NCBI RefSeq assembly: GCF_052116145.1
Contig: NZ_JBQKLQ010000001.1
Coordinates: 558,001-622,000 of the forward strand
Length of the DNA stretch: 64,000 nt
Reading direction: 5' to 3'
Origin: Fundicoccus sp052116145
GTDB taxonomy: Bacteria; Bacillota; Bacilli; Lactobacillales; Aerococcaceae
A model generated the notes under the pieces. The model did not search any database. It was given only the letters and a program-made list of their open reading frames with translations, and was not told the origin of the DNA. The position numbers and the translations under genes are program-made. This document shows, piece by piece, positions 9,801 to 17,625 of the stretch (positions are counted from its first letter, which is position 1; the number at the start of each line of letters is the position of its first letter).

Positions 9801-10373
9801 GAAGCCAAATCTGTGATTGGCAGTCGAATTTTTGAAGAAATTGATGAGAAATTGTTACTAAGTTATGCTTTATATCCAAAAGTCTTTACGGAGTTCCTTG
9901 ATTTCGTCGCTGAAAGTGGCATGGTTGATATGTTAGATTCACCAACTTTCTTCTACGGTATGCGACCCCACGAAACAATTGCGGTTGACTTGGAACCAGG
10001 AAAAATGATGCTTGTAGAACTGACAAGTATTGGTTCTGTTAAAGAAAATGGGACTAGAACCGTCTTCTTTAATCTTAACGGTATGTCTCACTTCGTGGTT
10101 GTCCAAGACTTAAATGCGAAAGTAACGGTTGCCGTTAATAAAAAAACAGACAAACAAAATCCAAATCATGTGGGCGCTCAAATGCCGGGTACTGTATTCT
10201 CGATTGATGTAAAAGTCGGCGACTCAGTAAAACAAAACGATGTGTTAATTATTACTGAAGCGATGAAAATGGAGACTGCCATTCGCGCACCAAAAGATGG
10301 TACAATAAAAGCAATTCACTGCTCAACACAAGATATTGTTGCCGCTGGTGATTTACTAGTAGAATTTGAATAA
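6876..10373 (+). CDS. pyc: Pyruvate carboxylase
   Basis: Biotin enzyme converting pyruvate, bicarbonate and ATP to oxaloacetate, replenishing the C4 pool for aspartate and arginine-family synthesis. Full length at 1165 residues. Order of domains: biotin carboxylase (1 to about 450, with IANRGEIAIRI, HPGYGFLSEN and the glycine-rich GGGGKGMRI), carboxyltransferase (about 530-1000, with DTSLRDAHQS and LHLHTHDTSGNG), and the biotin carrier at the end with the biotinylated lysine in EAMKMET. The start ATG at 6876 follows GGAAGCGAGGAA. It sits between the nuclease and a CapA-like gene whose start follows by 22 bases, so the three may share a transcript. Family assignment is certain. Confidence 0.98.
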   Translation: MYKKIEKLLIANRGEIAIRIMRACKEVGISTVAIYSKEDIGGLHRQRADESYLVGKDLGPIEAYLDIEGIIKLAKEKNVDAIHPGYGFLSENIDFARRCEEEGIIFIGPELAHLDMFGNKTRARETAVSAGLPVIPGTDGAIDDLSQAEAFGKAHGYPLMIKAVSGGGGKGMRIVNNADEIAEAYQRAKSEARTSFGDDSIYVEKYVANPKHIEVQILGDKHGNVIHLYERDCSIQRRHQKVVEVAPSFNLSEQMRKKLTDASIQLMEKVGYVNAGTVEFLVSNDEFYFIEVNPRIQVEHTITELVTGIDIIKAQIKIAEGLALFSDEMGIPQQEDIRLLGYAIQGRVTSEDPLNDFSPDSGRIIGYQSPGGIGVRLDGGGAFTGAEITPYYDSLLVKISTFALQPRWAIEKMERALSEMKINGIKTNIKFLQNIVSHPRFVEGSYDTSFINDHPELFEFIPSRDRGNKLLKYIANISVNGFPGIGQTAKPSFEKREIPRIKGTNQTIAIQSGDKLGRILDLPKEPKASFKHLLDTKGPEAVAQAVLKERNVLLTDTSLRDAHQSSLTTRVRTTDMLKIAPFMNESMRDYFSLEMWGGATFDVAYNFLKESPWDRLEQLRKAIPDIPFQMLLRASNAVGYQNYPDNVVRKFIQTSAREGIDVFRIFDSLNWLESMKLPIEIALKTGKFVEGTICYTGDITDPHRSKVYTLDYYVQLAKEIERLGVHSLAIKDMSGVLKPEAAFQLISALKSELKIPLHLHTHDTSGNGLLTYSRAIDAGVDIVDTANQSLAGQNSQPSDNSLYYARQGTQRQVLLNSEGNDMIADFWKVTRKYYSPFETDLTNSWTKVYEYEMPGGQYSNLRMQAQSMGLGERYHDVLAMYRRVNFLFGDIVKVTPSSKVVGDMALFMVQNELDETSVIENGMQLDFPQSVVSFFKGEIGQPAGGMNTELQKVVLKDEIAYTDRPGNRMEAYDFDEAKSVIGSRIFEEIDEKLLLSYALYPKVFTEFLDFVAESGMVDMLDSPTFFYGMRPHETIAVDLEPGKMMLVELTSIGSVKENGTRTVFFNLNGMSHFVVVQDLNAKVTVAVNKKTDKQNPNHVGAQMPGTVFSIDVKVGDSVKQNDVLIITEAMKMETAIRAPKDGTIKAIHCSTQDIVAAGDLLVEFE

Positions 10374-10395
10374 GGATGACGAGGAGTATTGATGC

Positions 10396-11583
10396 ATGAA
10401 AACAAAGCAATTTTGCAGTAGTCAATTAAGTAAGGTTTCTAAATTTGGTTTTTTCATCATATTACTGATGATTTTATCAGCATGTGGAACAGGTCAACAA
10501 CAAACAGACAATGGTGAATCAGAAAATGTTTCTAACGAGCAGATAGAGTCAGATGTTTCTGACGAAAACACCTTGACAGATGAAGCGTCTGGAGAAACTA
10601 TAACAATTCGTTCAATTGGAGATATTCTGATTCATGACACTGTGTATTATGATGCTGCAACAGAGAATGGTTATGATTTCTCCGACATGTTCGAGCCAGT
10701 TCGCGAATATATTGGCAATGCAGACATCACTACAGCAAACTTAGAAACATTGGCTGCCGCAAGCGAGCTAGGTATTTCGAACTATCCGTTATTCAATGCA
10801 CCAGAAGAAATTATTGATGAGTTGAAAGACTTAGGTGTCGATATTGTAAATAATGCGACTAATCATACAATGGATTTTGGTGCTGCAGGTGCCCATGCAT
10901 CAATAGATGCCTTACAAGCACGTGATATGATGTATGTCGGTAGTTATGACAGTTGGCAAGACTACAACACACCACGCATCATAGAAGTAAATGGGATTAA
11001 AGTAGGCTTTTTATCTTATTCATATGGAGCCAATGGTAATTACATTCCAGAAGATGAATCTTACTTATTAAGCTTAATCGATACAGAATTAATACCACTT
11101 GAAATTGAATTGTTAAACAGCCAAGTAGATGTATCAGTGGTTATGTTTCATAATGGAATTGATTCTGTTCTACCTACGGAAGATCAGTTAAGTGTGATGC
11201 AAATTGCTCGAGAGGCAGGCGCTAATTTCGTATTAGGTGGACACCCACATGTACTCCAACCGTTTGTTTACTATAACGAATCACAAGCAGGAGTCTTCTC
11301 ACATGGAAACTTTTTATCTGGTCAGTATTTACTAGAAGAAAAGCTTGGTGGGATTGTCGAGTATACATTTAGAAAAACTGCTTCGGGCGAAGTTACATTA
11401 GATGGCATGCGTTTTATGCCAACCTATAACTTTGGTTTGCCAGAACAAGCGAATTATTTAGTGATTCCTTTAGCTGATGGTGCCGATTATGGTTTAGCTG
11501 ATGCCGAGTATTTATATGACATGATTTCAGAAAGAATGAGCTATTTCACGAATAATGTGGAAATCGTCGAACATCTCGATTGA
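10396..11583 (+). CDS. CapA-family lipoprotein (metallophosphatase-like)
   Basis: Lipoprotein of 395 residues in the CapA / PgsA family (PF09587), related to proteins of poly-gamma-glutamate capsule systems. The lipobox is LSAC with Cys at residue 30, followed by an acidic serine-rich linker. The CapA domain shows SIGDILIH, TANLET, NNATNHTMDFG, FHNGID, LGGHPHVLQP and FSHGNFLSGQ, all at the usual spacing. No capB, capC or capD gene is adjacent, so capsule synthesis cannot be inferred; standalone CapA proteins are common in Firmicutes and mostly uncharacterised. Ribosome site GAGGAG lies 11 bases before the ATG; a strong terminator follows. Confidence 0.88.
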   Translation: MKTKQFCSSQLSKVSKFGFFIILLMILSACGTGQQQTDNGESENVSNEQIESDVSDENTLTDEASGETITIRSIGDILIHDTVYYDAATENGYDFSDMFEPVREYIGNADITTANLETLAAASELGISNYPLFNAPEEIIDELKDLGVDIVNNATNHTMDFGAAGAHASIDALQARDMMYVGSYDSWQDYNTPRIIEVNGIKVGFLSYSYGANGNYIPEDESYLLSLIDTELIPLEIELLNSQVDVSVVMFHNGIDSVLPTEDQLSVMQIAREAGANFVLGGHPHVLQPFVYYNESQAGVFSHGNFLSGQYLLEEKLGGIVEYTFRKTASGEVTLDGMRFMPTYNFGLPEQANYLVIPLADGADYGLADAEYLYDMISERMSYFTNNVEIVEHLD

Positions 11584-11604
11584 TTATAAAAAAGAAATAA
11601 GTGA

Positions 11605-11641
11605 AAACCCCAAACTTAAAAGTGAGTTTGGGGTCTTTTTT
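11605..11641 (+). terminator. Terminator after the CapA-like gene
   Basis: ACCCCAAACT (11607-11616) pairs perfectly with AGTTTGGGGT (11625-11634); CTTTTTT follows. Ends the nuclease-pyc-CapA transcript. Confidence 0.92.
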
Positions 11642-11667
11642 GCGTATTTATAGATGGAGGTGTTTTT

Positions 11668-13371
11668 ATGAAAAGAAATAAATCATTTATCGCTACGATT
11701 CTTTTGTTTTTAAGTTTAAGTTGCTCATATCAAAAAACTGTACAGGTGAATGCTCAAACAAACATTGTCGACCCATTTATAGTCACTCAATCTATTAATC
11801 AAGAAGTCATAGACAAAGATCAATGTTATAGCTTAATACGTACTCACGCAACGGCTGAAGATACCTCATCTGATGAATCCCAATTAATTTTAGCTGATAT
11901 CGATTTGCTTCAAGAAAACATGGAAGCCACTAATCTATTCTATCAAAGCTTAAATGAAGAAATTTCCATATTAGAAAGCGCAGATGTCGACTCACTACTT
12001 TATGCAAATCAACAATTAGAACAAGTCATTGAGTTAATCTATTTTGATCTTTTTGAAAATGACCCTGAATTTCAATCACTCTCAGAAGAAGAACAACTAC
12101 AACTAATCAGTCAACATGAAATAGTGATTGAATGGCAAACTTATATCAATCAACTTCAACAATTAATTAATGAAAAAGTCGTTGCTCGTGACGAACAAGA
12201 AACACTCTATTACCAATTGGCTTATGAATTAGAAAACCAAAGTCGCTTGCTAGAAGAAGAAAAATGGACGCAGTCTCAGTTAAATCAATGTTTACTTTAT
12301 CCTTATTCGACGACCTTTCTATCGGTAGAACGCTTATTACTCAATGCTCAAAACAGTCAATTAGACAGTTTTTTATTAGAGCTAGACAGTTACTTACAAA
12401 AGCTGGTTCCAAATGCTTTTCGCAAAATAGCCTATTATGACATTTATCGTTTTTTTACCTTACCGTCTAACGATGAAACTCAAACGATTGAACTATTAAA
12501 TAATAAAGAAGCAACCACTGTGGATGAAAGTGGCTTAGACAAATATAGTTACGCAAAAGAATTGAATCTCTATGATTTAGAGGTGTTGGGAAACTATGCT
12601 AAAAGCGCCTATCTTAAATATGCAAACATCGACGCCTTAACTGATCGGTATCTTGAAGCCTTGAACTTGAAAGAAGCTCAGTTCAATTATTTCTACAGTA
12701 TTAACTTTGAAGTCTTTACTGAATTATCAACACAACTAGCAAATTATTTGAACGCCCATCAATTTATCGATACAAACAGTCTGGAGAAAATTCAAACTCT
12801 ACACAATCGTTACCAAATAAAATTAGTTTTTTATGATGATGTGACACAAACTTGGAATGTCAATAGTACAGATACTTCTGGCTATTATTCTCTCTATCAA
12901 GATTTATCCCTAAGCAATGTTCAGGAGGTAGACTCTAAAACTGGAAATCCGATTGAAAGTGGCGCAGAGTCCTCATCAGCTACTCATGACAGTTCACAAG
13001 ATCCAACGAATAACTCATCAGACAATCACTCTTCTTGGTCTTTTGATATATCTTTACCTGATGAAACCAATAGTCCGCCTAATAATAACAACGGACTCGA
13101 TTATTTAAAAGATAAGTTAACCAATGGCCAATCATCCAATGTGAAGTCACCAGACTTACCAAAACCAAATGAGTTGTCTAAACAGTCAAATAACTCTCAT
13201 TCAAAACCGTCTTCATCTTCATCAAAGCTTTCCTTACCCAATACGGGTGATACAACTCGTTGGACCTTAATAGGGAGTGTTTTATTGATTATTGGTTTGG
13301 TATTGCTGTTAATCAATCAAATCATCAAACGGAAACGACGAGAAAAACTTGAAGAAATTGAATTAGATTAA
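11668..13371 (+). CDS. LPXTG cell-wall-anchored surface protein
   Basis: Secreted protein of 567 residues covalently attached to peptidoglycan by sortase A. It has an N-terminal signal peptide (basic start, hydrophobic core to about residue 22, likely cleavage after VNA near 31). Residues 60-400 are rich in Glu, Gln and Leu with long helical stretches (for example LADIDLLQENMEATN and EEEQLQLISQHE) that suggest coiled coil. A Ser/Asn/Pro-rich spacer follows (about 425-520). The anchor is LPNTGD, then a hydrophobic segment (WTLIGSVLLIIGLVLLLI) and a basic tail KRKRREK. The middle has no domain I recognise, so its adhesive or structural role is unknown. GGAGGTG stands before the ATG. Confidence 0.88.
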   Translation: MKRNKSFIATILLFLSLSCSYQKTVQVNAQTNIVDPFIVTQSINQEVIDKDQCYSLIRTHATAEDTSSDESQLILADIDLLQENMEATNLFYQSLNEEISILESADVDSLLYANQQLEQVIELIYFDLFENDPEFQSLSEEEQLQLISQHEIVIEWQTYINQLQQLINEKVVARDEQETLYYQLAYELENQSRLLEEEKWTQSQLNQCLLYPYSTTFLSVERLLLNAQNSQLDSFLLELDSYLQKLVPNAFRKIAYYDIYRFFTLPSNDETQTIELLNNKEATTVDESGLDKYSYAKELNLYDLEVLGNYAKSAYLKYANIDALTDRYLEALNLKEAQFNYFYSINFEVFTELSTQLANYLNAHQFIDTNSLEKIQTLHNRYQIKLVFYDDVTQTWNVNSTDTSGYYSLYQDLSLSNVQEVDSKTGNPIESGAESSSATHDSSQDPTNNSSDNHSSWSFDISLPDETNSPPNNNNGLDYLKDKLTNGQSSNVKSPDLPKPNELSKQSNNSHSKPSSSSSKLSLPNTGDTTRWTLIGSVLLIIGLVLLLINQIIKRKRREKLEEIELD

Positions 13372-13423
13372 AGCTACCTATCCATTTGAACCACAATGTT
13401 TCGTCATCTGCTTTAATTTGAGG

Positions 13424-13429
13424 TATAAT
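13424..13429 (+). promoter_or_regulatory. -10 box before the thioredoxin-like gene
   Basis: A perfect TATAAT lies 44 bases before the ATG at 13473; upstream TTCGTC (13400-13405, 18-base spacer) is a weak -35. Confidence 0.5.
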
Positions 13430-13472
13430 ATGAACTATAACTAGATTAGTCATTTACTGGAGGTAAATAAAT

Positions 13473-13829
13473 ATGTCAGAAATTGAAATTTATTTAGAAG
13501 AAGTTAAAGCATTTGAAGCAATCACACCAATGGAAGCAGAAACGTTAATTGAAGCAAAGTCCGGTCACATTGTATATATTGGACGCGAAACCTGTCCTTA
13601 TTGTCGCCGTTTCGTTGCAAAACTAAGTAAAATAGCTAAAGAAAAACACTTAACGATCCATTATGTACACGCTCAACATCCTGAATACACGCAAGAAATT
13701 CTCGCTTTCCGTAACAAATACGAGATTGCGTCAGTACCAGGTTTTCTTTATTCAGATGAAGTCGGTATTAAAGTGAAATGCGATAGCTCAATGACGCCAG
13801 AGGACATTTTAACTTTCGTTAACGCGTAA
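13473..13829 (+). CDS. Thioredoxin-like protein, PedC/BrcD-type
   Basis: Thioredoxin-fold protein of 118 residues with a CPYC active site (ETCPYCRRF, about residues 36-44) and the cis-proline motif ASVPGF near 90. There is no signal peptide, so it should work in the cytoplasm. Its length and pattern match the thioredoxin-like proteins that accompany class II bacteriocins in lactic acid bacteria (PedC/BrcD type), but no bacteriocin or immunity gene is next to it. A general disulfide-reductase role is equally possible. It has a good ribosome site (TGGAGGT) and its own -10 box. Confidence 0.82.
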   Translation: MSEIEIYLEEVKAFEAITPMEAETLIEAKSGHIVYIGRETCPYCRRFVAKLSKIAKEKHLTIHYVHAQHPEYTQEILAFRNKYEIASVPGFLYSDEVGIKVKCDSSMTPEDILTFVNA

Positions 13830-13889
13830 CTCTAGCTAATCTTAACAGAGCTATTGATTATCAATCTATTAAGTATGGGAGGCAACTCT

Positions 13890-14483
13890 ATGAAAAAAAC
13901 TCTTTTAGCTTTTGCTTTAATCAGTATCTTAGTATTAACTGGCTGTACAACGAACGAAGCTAATATAGCTGAAACGACTGCTGATTCATTTAATGAAACA
14001 CCGGTAATTACCGAAGAAGTGATAGAAGAAAGCCAAATAACCCCCGTCATTTCTTCGAGCGAATCAGAAGCAACATCACAAGCAGAATTGTCTGTAGATG
14101 AGGTAACTAGTGAGAGCAGTTCATCAGAAAGTAGCGAAGAGATAAACGAAGAAGAAATAACACTTGTAGAAGAAGTTACGCATGATGATTCCCTTGAACT
14201 TGACATCGTCCCAATTCCTGAAGGGCTTTATACGAATTATGAATTAGAAGGCCAACTGATAGAGGATGAACGTATTGACAGTGCAATCAATGCTGTCGTG
14301 ACTTACTTAAAAGAGAATAATCATTATTTTGATTCAGCAGAATATCATTTTAAAATTGTTCAATTAGCAAATGATGATTTGATTGAACTGACGATTGCAG
14401 AACAATATTCAGACGGAGAAATCATCAGAGGTGTCTTTGATTATAATCTTGCAGAGCGCAGCATCGAAAAGGTTCACAAGTAA
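13890..14483 (+). CDS. Hypothetical lipoprotein with acidic Ser/Glu-rich linker
   Basis: Predicted lipoprotein of 197 residues: MKKTLLAFALISILVLTGC with lipobox LTGC. Residues 20-110 are a low-complexity Ser/Glu/Thr linker, and a compact C-terminal domain follows (about 120-197, with ERIDSAINAVVTYLKEN and VQLANDDLIELTIAEQYSD). I do not recognise this domain. The ATG at 13890 is chosen because GGGAGG lies 7 bases before it and the lipoprotein signal starts there; the frame is open to an ATG at 13854 without a signal-like start. It ends before a T-box-controlled gene. Confidence 0.8.
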   Translation: MKKTLLAFALISILVLTGCTTNEANIAETTADSFNETPVITEEVIEESQITPVISSSESEATSQAELSVDEVTSESSSSESSEEINEEEITLVEEVTHDDSLELDIVPIPEGLYTNYELEGQLIEDERIDSAINAVVTYLKENNHYFDSAEYHFKIVQLANDDLIELTIAEQYSDGEIIRGVFDYNLAERSIEKVHK

Positions 14484-14551
14484 TCGCATAACTGTAACAA
14501 CCGATAAATTAACCAATTTTTAGAATAGAAGGCTTTCATTAAAATTGAAGG

Positions 14552-14580
14552 TTGACAATCGATTTAATCTAGCATACTAT
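14552..14580 (+). promoter_or_regulatory. Promoter of the T-box leader and amino-acid permease
   Basis: TTGACA (14552-14557), 17 bases, TACTAT (14575-14580): near-consensus vegetative promoter just before the T-box leader. Confidence 0.85.
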
Positions 14581-14586
14581 TAATCA

Positions 14587-14840
14587 CAAGTTAATATTCA
14601 ATCGTGGATTAGGAGAGTAAGTAGTATAACATTCCAAGCGAGATAGAGTTGCTGAGAGTCTATCAATGTTATACTACCCAAACGCACCTAGGAGATAAAA
14701 GAGTGAAAGCAACTGTTGTTAGCTCTTTTCGCATTATGGCGTTACATAATAAGTGAATTGCTTTTTAGAGCAATTAATTAGAGTGGTACCGCGGATATTT
14801 CGTCTCTATTTCCCAAGGAATGGGAAATAGAGGCTTTTTT
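14587..14840 (+). promoter_or_regulatory. T-box leader, probable Arg (CGC) specifier
   Basis: tRNA-sensing antitermination leader. The conserved T-box AGAGTGGTACCGCGG is at 14780-14794, and the terminator follows: TCTATTTCCC / GGGAAATAGA with GGCTTTTTT. Stem I is marked by the loop-E sequence AGTA (14616-14619) and a 13-base perfect stem GTAGTATAACATT / AATGTTATACTAC; the lower stem is TAGG / CCTA. The 3' side of the specifier loop reads CAAACGCA, giving CGC (14683-14685, Arg) followed by a purine. The two T-boxes before argB have the same CGCA at the same place, which supports arginine. Uncharged tRNA-Arg should permit transcription of the permease downstream. Confidence 0.88.
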
Positions 14841-14911
14841 ATTGCAATTATTCAGATTGTTCAACGTATTCAGTGCATTTAAACAGTGTTATATAGAAAG
14901 GAACATGTAAT

Positions 14912-15559
14912 ATGGAAATTATTCAAGAATACTTACCCTTGTTTATGAGAGGGGCACAGTACACCTTACTGTTATCATTTACAGTCGTTGTTTTATCACT
15001 ACCTTTTGGAGCTTTACTTGCCTTAGCAAGAATTTCATCTAATAAAGTCCTTAGTTCATTAGCGCGCGTCTATACAGAAATTATTCGAGGTACACCCTTA
15101 CTTGTACAAGTTTACTTAGTTTACTTTGGCTTACCAATGCTTGGAATCTACCTAGATGACTTCCCATCAGCGGTACTAGCTGTTACGATCAACTCAGTCG
15201 CTTACATGAGTGAAATTATGCGTTCTGGTATTCAATCCGTTGATAACGGTCAAGCAGAAGCAGCGCGTGCATTAGGCTTACCAAAATGGGTAACCTTTAG
15301 AAAAGTCATTATGCCACAAGCCGTCAAAAATATTTTACCGGCCATTGGTAATGAGTTTGCAGTCTTAATTAAAGAAACGTCGATCGTTTCCGTCTTAGGA
15401 ATCAAAGATTTGATGTTTGCCTCAGACACAGTCCGTGGCGCAACCTACACGACATTCACGCCATTATTATTCACGGCTCTCGTTTACTTCGTGATGGTAT
15501 TTACAATTTCAACCCTAATGAACTTGCTAGAGAGAAAACTCGCTAAAGCAGATCGTTAA
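14912..15559 (+). CDS. Amino-acid ABC transporter permease (HisM/GlnP type), probable arginine uptake
   Basis: Inner-membrane permease of 215 residues of the polar amino acid (His/Gln/Arg/opine) family. It has about five helices and the EAA loop AEAARALGLPKWVTFRKVIMPQAV (about 113-136), where the ATPase docks. RGTPLLVQVYLVYFGLP is a hallmark of the family. The T-box leader upstream with an Arg-type specifier suggests arginine (or a related amino acid) as substrate. Unusually it stands alone: no binding protein or ATPase gene is adjacent, and a terminator follows directly. It must borrow partners from elsewhere in the genome if it is functional. Confidence 0.9.
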   Translation: MEIIQEYLPLFMRGAQYTLLLSFTVVVLSLPFGALLALARISSNKVLSSLARVYTEIIRGTPLLVQVYLVYFGLPMLGIYLDDFPSAVLAVTINSVAYMSEIMRSGIQSVDNGQAEAARALGLPKWVTFRKVIMPQAVKNILPAIGNEFAVLIKETSIVSVLGIKDLMFASDTVRGATYTTFTPLLFTALVYFVMVFTISTLMNLLERKLAKADR

Positions 15560-15568
15560 ACACCACCT

Positions 15569-15594
15569 CCTCTTTGATAAAAAGAGGTTTTTTT
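15569..15594 (+). terminator. Terminator after the amino-acid permease
   Basis: CCTCTTT / AAAGAGG hairpin with a 5-base loop followed by seven T, right after the stop codon. Confidence 0.88.
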
Positions 15595-15736
15595 ACAAAA
15601 GAGGGCAAAACGTCCGACGGTCATAAAAGAACAGCTTGCAACTTAAATAAATGGGCAAAAGGCAATTGCTCTTGCAAGAAGTCTGCTGACAGTCTAGAAT
15701 AGAATGAACATTAAAATTTCGTGAGAAGGGTGAACT

Positions 15737-16909
15737 ATGACATTATTAGATAATCGTTTTAATAGAAATGTCCATAAAATTGCAACTTCTGCAATTCGTG
15801 ATTTTGACCAGAAGGTTTCCTCAGTAGAAGGAATCATAAAATTAACCTTAGGCGAACCAGATTTCGCAACACCTGAGCATGTTAAGCAAGCAGGGATTGA
15901 AGCCATTCAGAATAATCGCACGACTTATGCTCCAACTCCTGGCATTCCTGAATTACTCCAGGCTGCGGCTCGTTTTATGGAAAACAAATACGATTTGCAT
16001 TACGACCAAGATGAAGTAATCGCAACAATTGGCGCGACTGAGGCTTTATCAACAGCCTTGCAGACTGTTTTAAATCCGGGTGATAAAGTTCTCGTTCCAA
16101 ACCCAATGTTTTCACTCTATGAATCAATGATTCTAGTCAACGGTGGCGAACCCGTTCATATCAACACAGCTGATAATGGTTTTGTGCTTGCTCCTGAAAT
16201 GATTGAAGAAGCCTTAGAGACACATGGTGAGAACGTTAAAGCGATTATTCTAAACTATCCAACAAATCCTACAGGGGTGATGTGGACTGAAGAAGACGCC
16301 AAAAAAATAGCAGATGTCCTAAGAGGCAAACCTATATTTGTTATCAGTGACGAGATTTATAGTGAATTAGTCTTTGATAGACCTCATGTTTCGATTGCAA
16401 GTTATTTGCGTGAACAAACGTTTGTGATTAATGGCGTCTCTAAGTCACATTCCATGACCGGTTGGAGGCTTGGTTTACTGTTTGCGCCACGTCAAATCAT
16501 GAAAGAAGCAGTCAAAGTGCATCAGAATATGGTGACTTGTGCGACAACAATTTCCCAAGTGGCTGCTACTGAAGCCTTAGTCAACGGCGCAGATGATGCT
16601 GTCCCAATGAGAGAAGAATATATTAAGCGACGTGACTTTATCTATGAAGCGATGACAGATTTAGGTTTTAAAATCATTAAACCTAGTGGAGCTTTTTATA
16701 TTTTTGCAGAGATTCCTGCTGATTTAGATCAAGATAGTTTCCAATTTTGTCTGGATTTAGCCTTAAATAACGCGGTGGCCTTTATTCCTGGTAATGCTTT
16801 CGGCATCGGTGGGGAAAATTATGTCCGTTTGAGTTACGCTGCCAGTATGGCTAATCTCCAAGAAGCGATGACACGTCTAAAACAATATGTAGATACTCAA
16901 AGAGCTTAA
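15737..16909 (+). CDS. Class I/II PLP-dependent aminotransferase (AraT/PatA-like)
   Basis: Cytoplasmic aminotransferase of 390 residues, fold type I. Diagnostic pieces: IKLTLGEPDFATPEHVK at the start, NYPTNPTG for cofactor binding, SDEIYSELVF (Asp to the pyridine nitrogen), the PLP lysine in SKSHSMTGWRLG and RLSYAAS with the carboxylate-binding Arg. The N-terminus closely resembles the lactic-acid-bacterial aromatic aminotransferase AraT and B. subtilis PatA (N-acetyl-LL-diaminopimelate aminotransferase); sequence alone does not settle which amino acid is used. GAGAAGG precedes the ATG. It is monocistronic, ended by a very long terminator shared with the convergent GNAT gene. Confidence 0.9.
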   Translation: MTLLDNRFNRNVHKIATSAIRDFDQKVSSVEGIIKLTLGEPDFATPEHVKQAGIEAIQNNRTTYAPTPGIPELLQAAARFMENKYDLHYDQDEVIATIGATEALSTALQTVLNPGDKVLVPNPMFSLYESMILVNGGEPVHINTADNGFVLAPEMIEEALETHGENVKAIILNYPTNPTGVMWTEEDAKKIADVLRGKPIFVISDEIYSELVFDRPHVSIASYLREQTFVINGVSKSHSMTGWRLGLLFAPRQIMKEAVKVHQNMVTCATTISQVAATEALVNGADDAVPMREEYIKRRDFIYEAMTDLGFKIIKPSGAFYIFAEIPADLDQDSFQFCLDLALNNAVAFIPGNAFGIGGENYVRLSYAASMANLQEAMTRLKQYVDTQRA

Positions 16910-16965
16910 ATAAAGAACGACCTGCTCTCTCATAACTACTATGAGAGAGCAGGTCGTTCTTTATT
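16909..16965. terminator. Long perfect bidirectional terminator
   Basis: Two 26-base arms (16909-16934 and 16940-16965) are perfectly complementary around a 5-base loop. The outer part is AATAAAGAACG / CGTTCTTTATT. It lies exactly between convergent aminotransferase and acetyltransferase genes, and overlaps the stop of each. Confidence 0.9.
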
Positions 16966-17479
16966 AGTTTTCAAGTCTTGCTGGATTGATTGTTTTCATC
17001 ATCCATACGACATCATGCCATTGATCAAATTTATAGCCAATATTAGGAATCTGTCCAGCTTTTGTAAAACCACGTCTTTCAAAGAATAATAAACTGTTCG
17101 TATTAGAAGCTGTAATACAAGAAATCAATTGGACAATGCCTCGTTTTTTTAATATTTCCTCCATCTTTTGGTATAGCTGACTCCCCACGCCTAAACCTTT
17201 AGCCGATTCATCGATATACAGACTCATTTCACAGGAGTATTCATAAGCTTTTCGAGGAGAAAAGGGGACAGAATAAGCATAGCCAACAATTTGCTTGTCA
17301 ATTGTAGCAACTAAGAAAGGATAGTTGCTTGAATAATTAATAATCCGTTGAGCCATCTCATCCTCAGAGGGAACTTCAATTTCAAAACTAATCGCAGTAT
17401 TCAAAACATAAGGGCGATAAATGGCTAGAATTTCTTCTGCATCTTCAATTTGTGCATTTTTCACGTGAATTTCTTTCAT
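16964..17479 (-). CDS. GNAT-family N-acetyltransferase (phosphinothricin/methionine-sulfoximine acetyltransferase-like)
   Basis: Acetyl-CoA-dependent N-acetyltransferase of 171 residues. It follows the Pat/MnaT pattern: IEDAEEILAIYRPYVLNTAISFE at the start, the acetyl-CoA pyrophosphate loop in DESAKGLGVGSQLYQKM (GLGVGS near 108), and NTNSLLFFERRGFTKAGQIPNIGYKF at the end. Members acetylate amino-acid analogues such as methionine sulfoximine; the true substrate here is unknown. I choose the ATG at 17479 because GGAGTG precedes it by 6 bases; the in-frame TTG at 17491 overlaps that ribosome site. Confidence 0.85.
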   Translation of the reverse strand: MKEIHVKNAQIEDAEEILAIYRPYVLNTAISFEIEVPSEDEMAQRIINYSSNYPFLVATIDKQIVGYAYSVPFSPRKAYEYSCEMSLYIDESAKGLGVGSQLYQKMEEILKKRGIVQLISCITASNTNSLLFFERRGFTKAGQIPNIGYKFDQWHDVVWMMKTINPARLEN

Positions 17480-17528
17480 AAAGCACTCCAATCAAAAAAA
17501 GTTATAAATAAATAATAGTACAGAAAAG

Positions 17529-17562
17529 ATTGTTTTACAAACAATGAAAGCGTTGTTATAAT
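17529..17562 (+). promoter_or_regulatory. adhE promoter with palindrome and cre-like site
   Basis: TTTACA (17534-17539), 17 bases, TATAAT (17557-17562). A palindrome ATTGTTT-TAC-AAACAAT (17529-17545) covers the -35. A cre-like sequence ATGAAAGCGTTGTTA (17544-17558) matches the CcpA consensus WTGNAANCGNWNNCW at all but one position and fills the spacer. Together these suggest carbon-catabolite repression by CcpA and a second repressor, possibly the redox sensor Rex, whose consensus the palindrome matches only partly. Confidence 0.65.
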
Positions 17563-17597
17563 TTAATTTTTTTAAGACTAAAAAAATAGTCCTTTAC

Positions 17598-17625
17598 AAA
17601 TCTTTGTGAAGGAGGTAACATGTAG
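17598..17625 (+). promoter_or_regulatory. Palindrome plus strong ribosome site and ATG-TAG minimal frame in the adhE leader
   Basis: In the adhE leader a palindrome CCTTTACAAA-TC-TTTGTGAAGG (one G-T mismatch) runs into a perfect AAGGAGG (17609-17615). This is followed at normal spacing by ATG (17620-17622) and immediately TAG (17623-17625). The real adhE start with its own CAGGGAGG site lies 40 bases further on. It may be a start-stop element that stores or loads ribosomes, or the scar of an older start. Confidence 0.5.

Noticed and set aside
13473..13829. Bacteriocin locus suggested by the PedC/BrcD-like thioredoxin
   Set aside because: No double-glycine leader peptide, immunity gene or ABC exporter is nearby, so only the single protein is reported.
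13832..14206. Minus-strand frame of 124 codons opposite the lipoprotein
   Set aside because: It is the antisense of the Ser/Glu-rich linker and has no ribosome site.
14681..14686. Ala (GCA) as the specifier of the three T-boxes
   Set aside because: GCA is equally conserved, but CGC is followed by the expected purine (A) whereas GCA is followed by C at the base of the stem, and the genes controlled are arginine genes.
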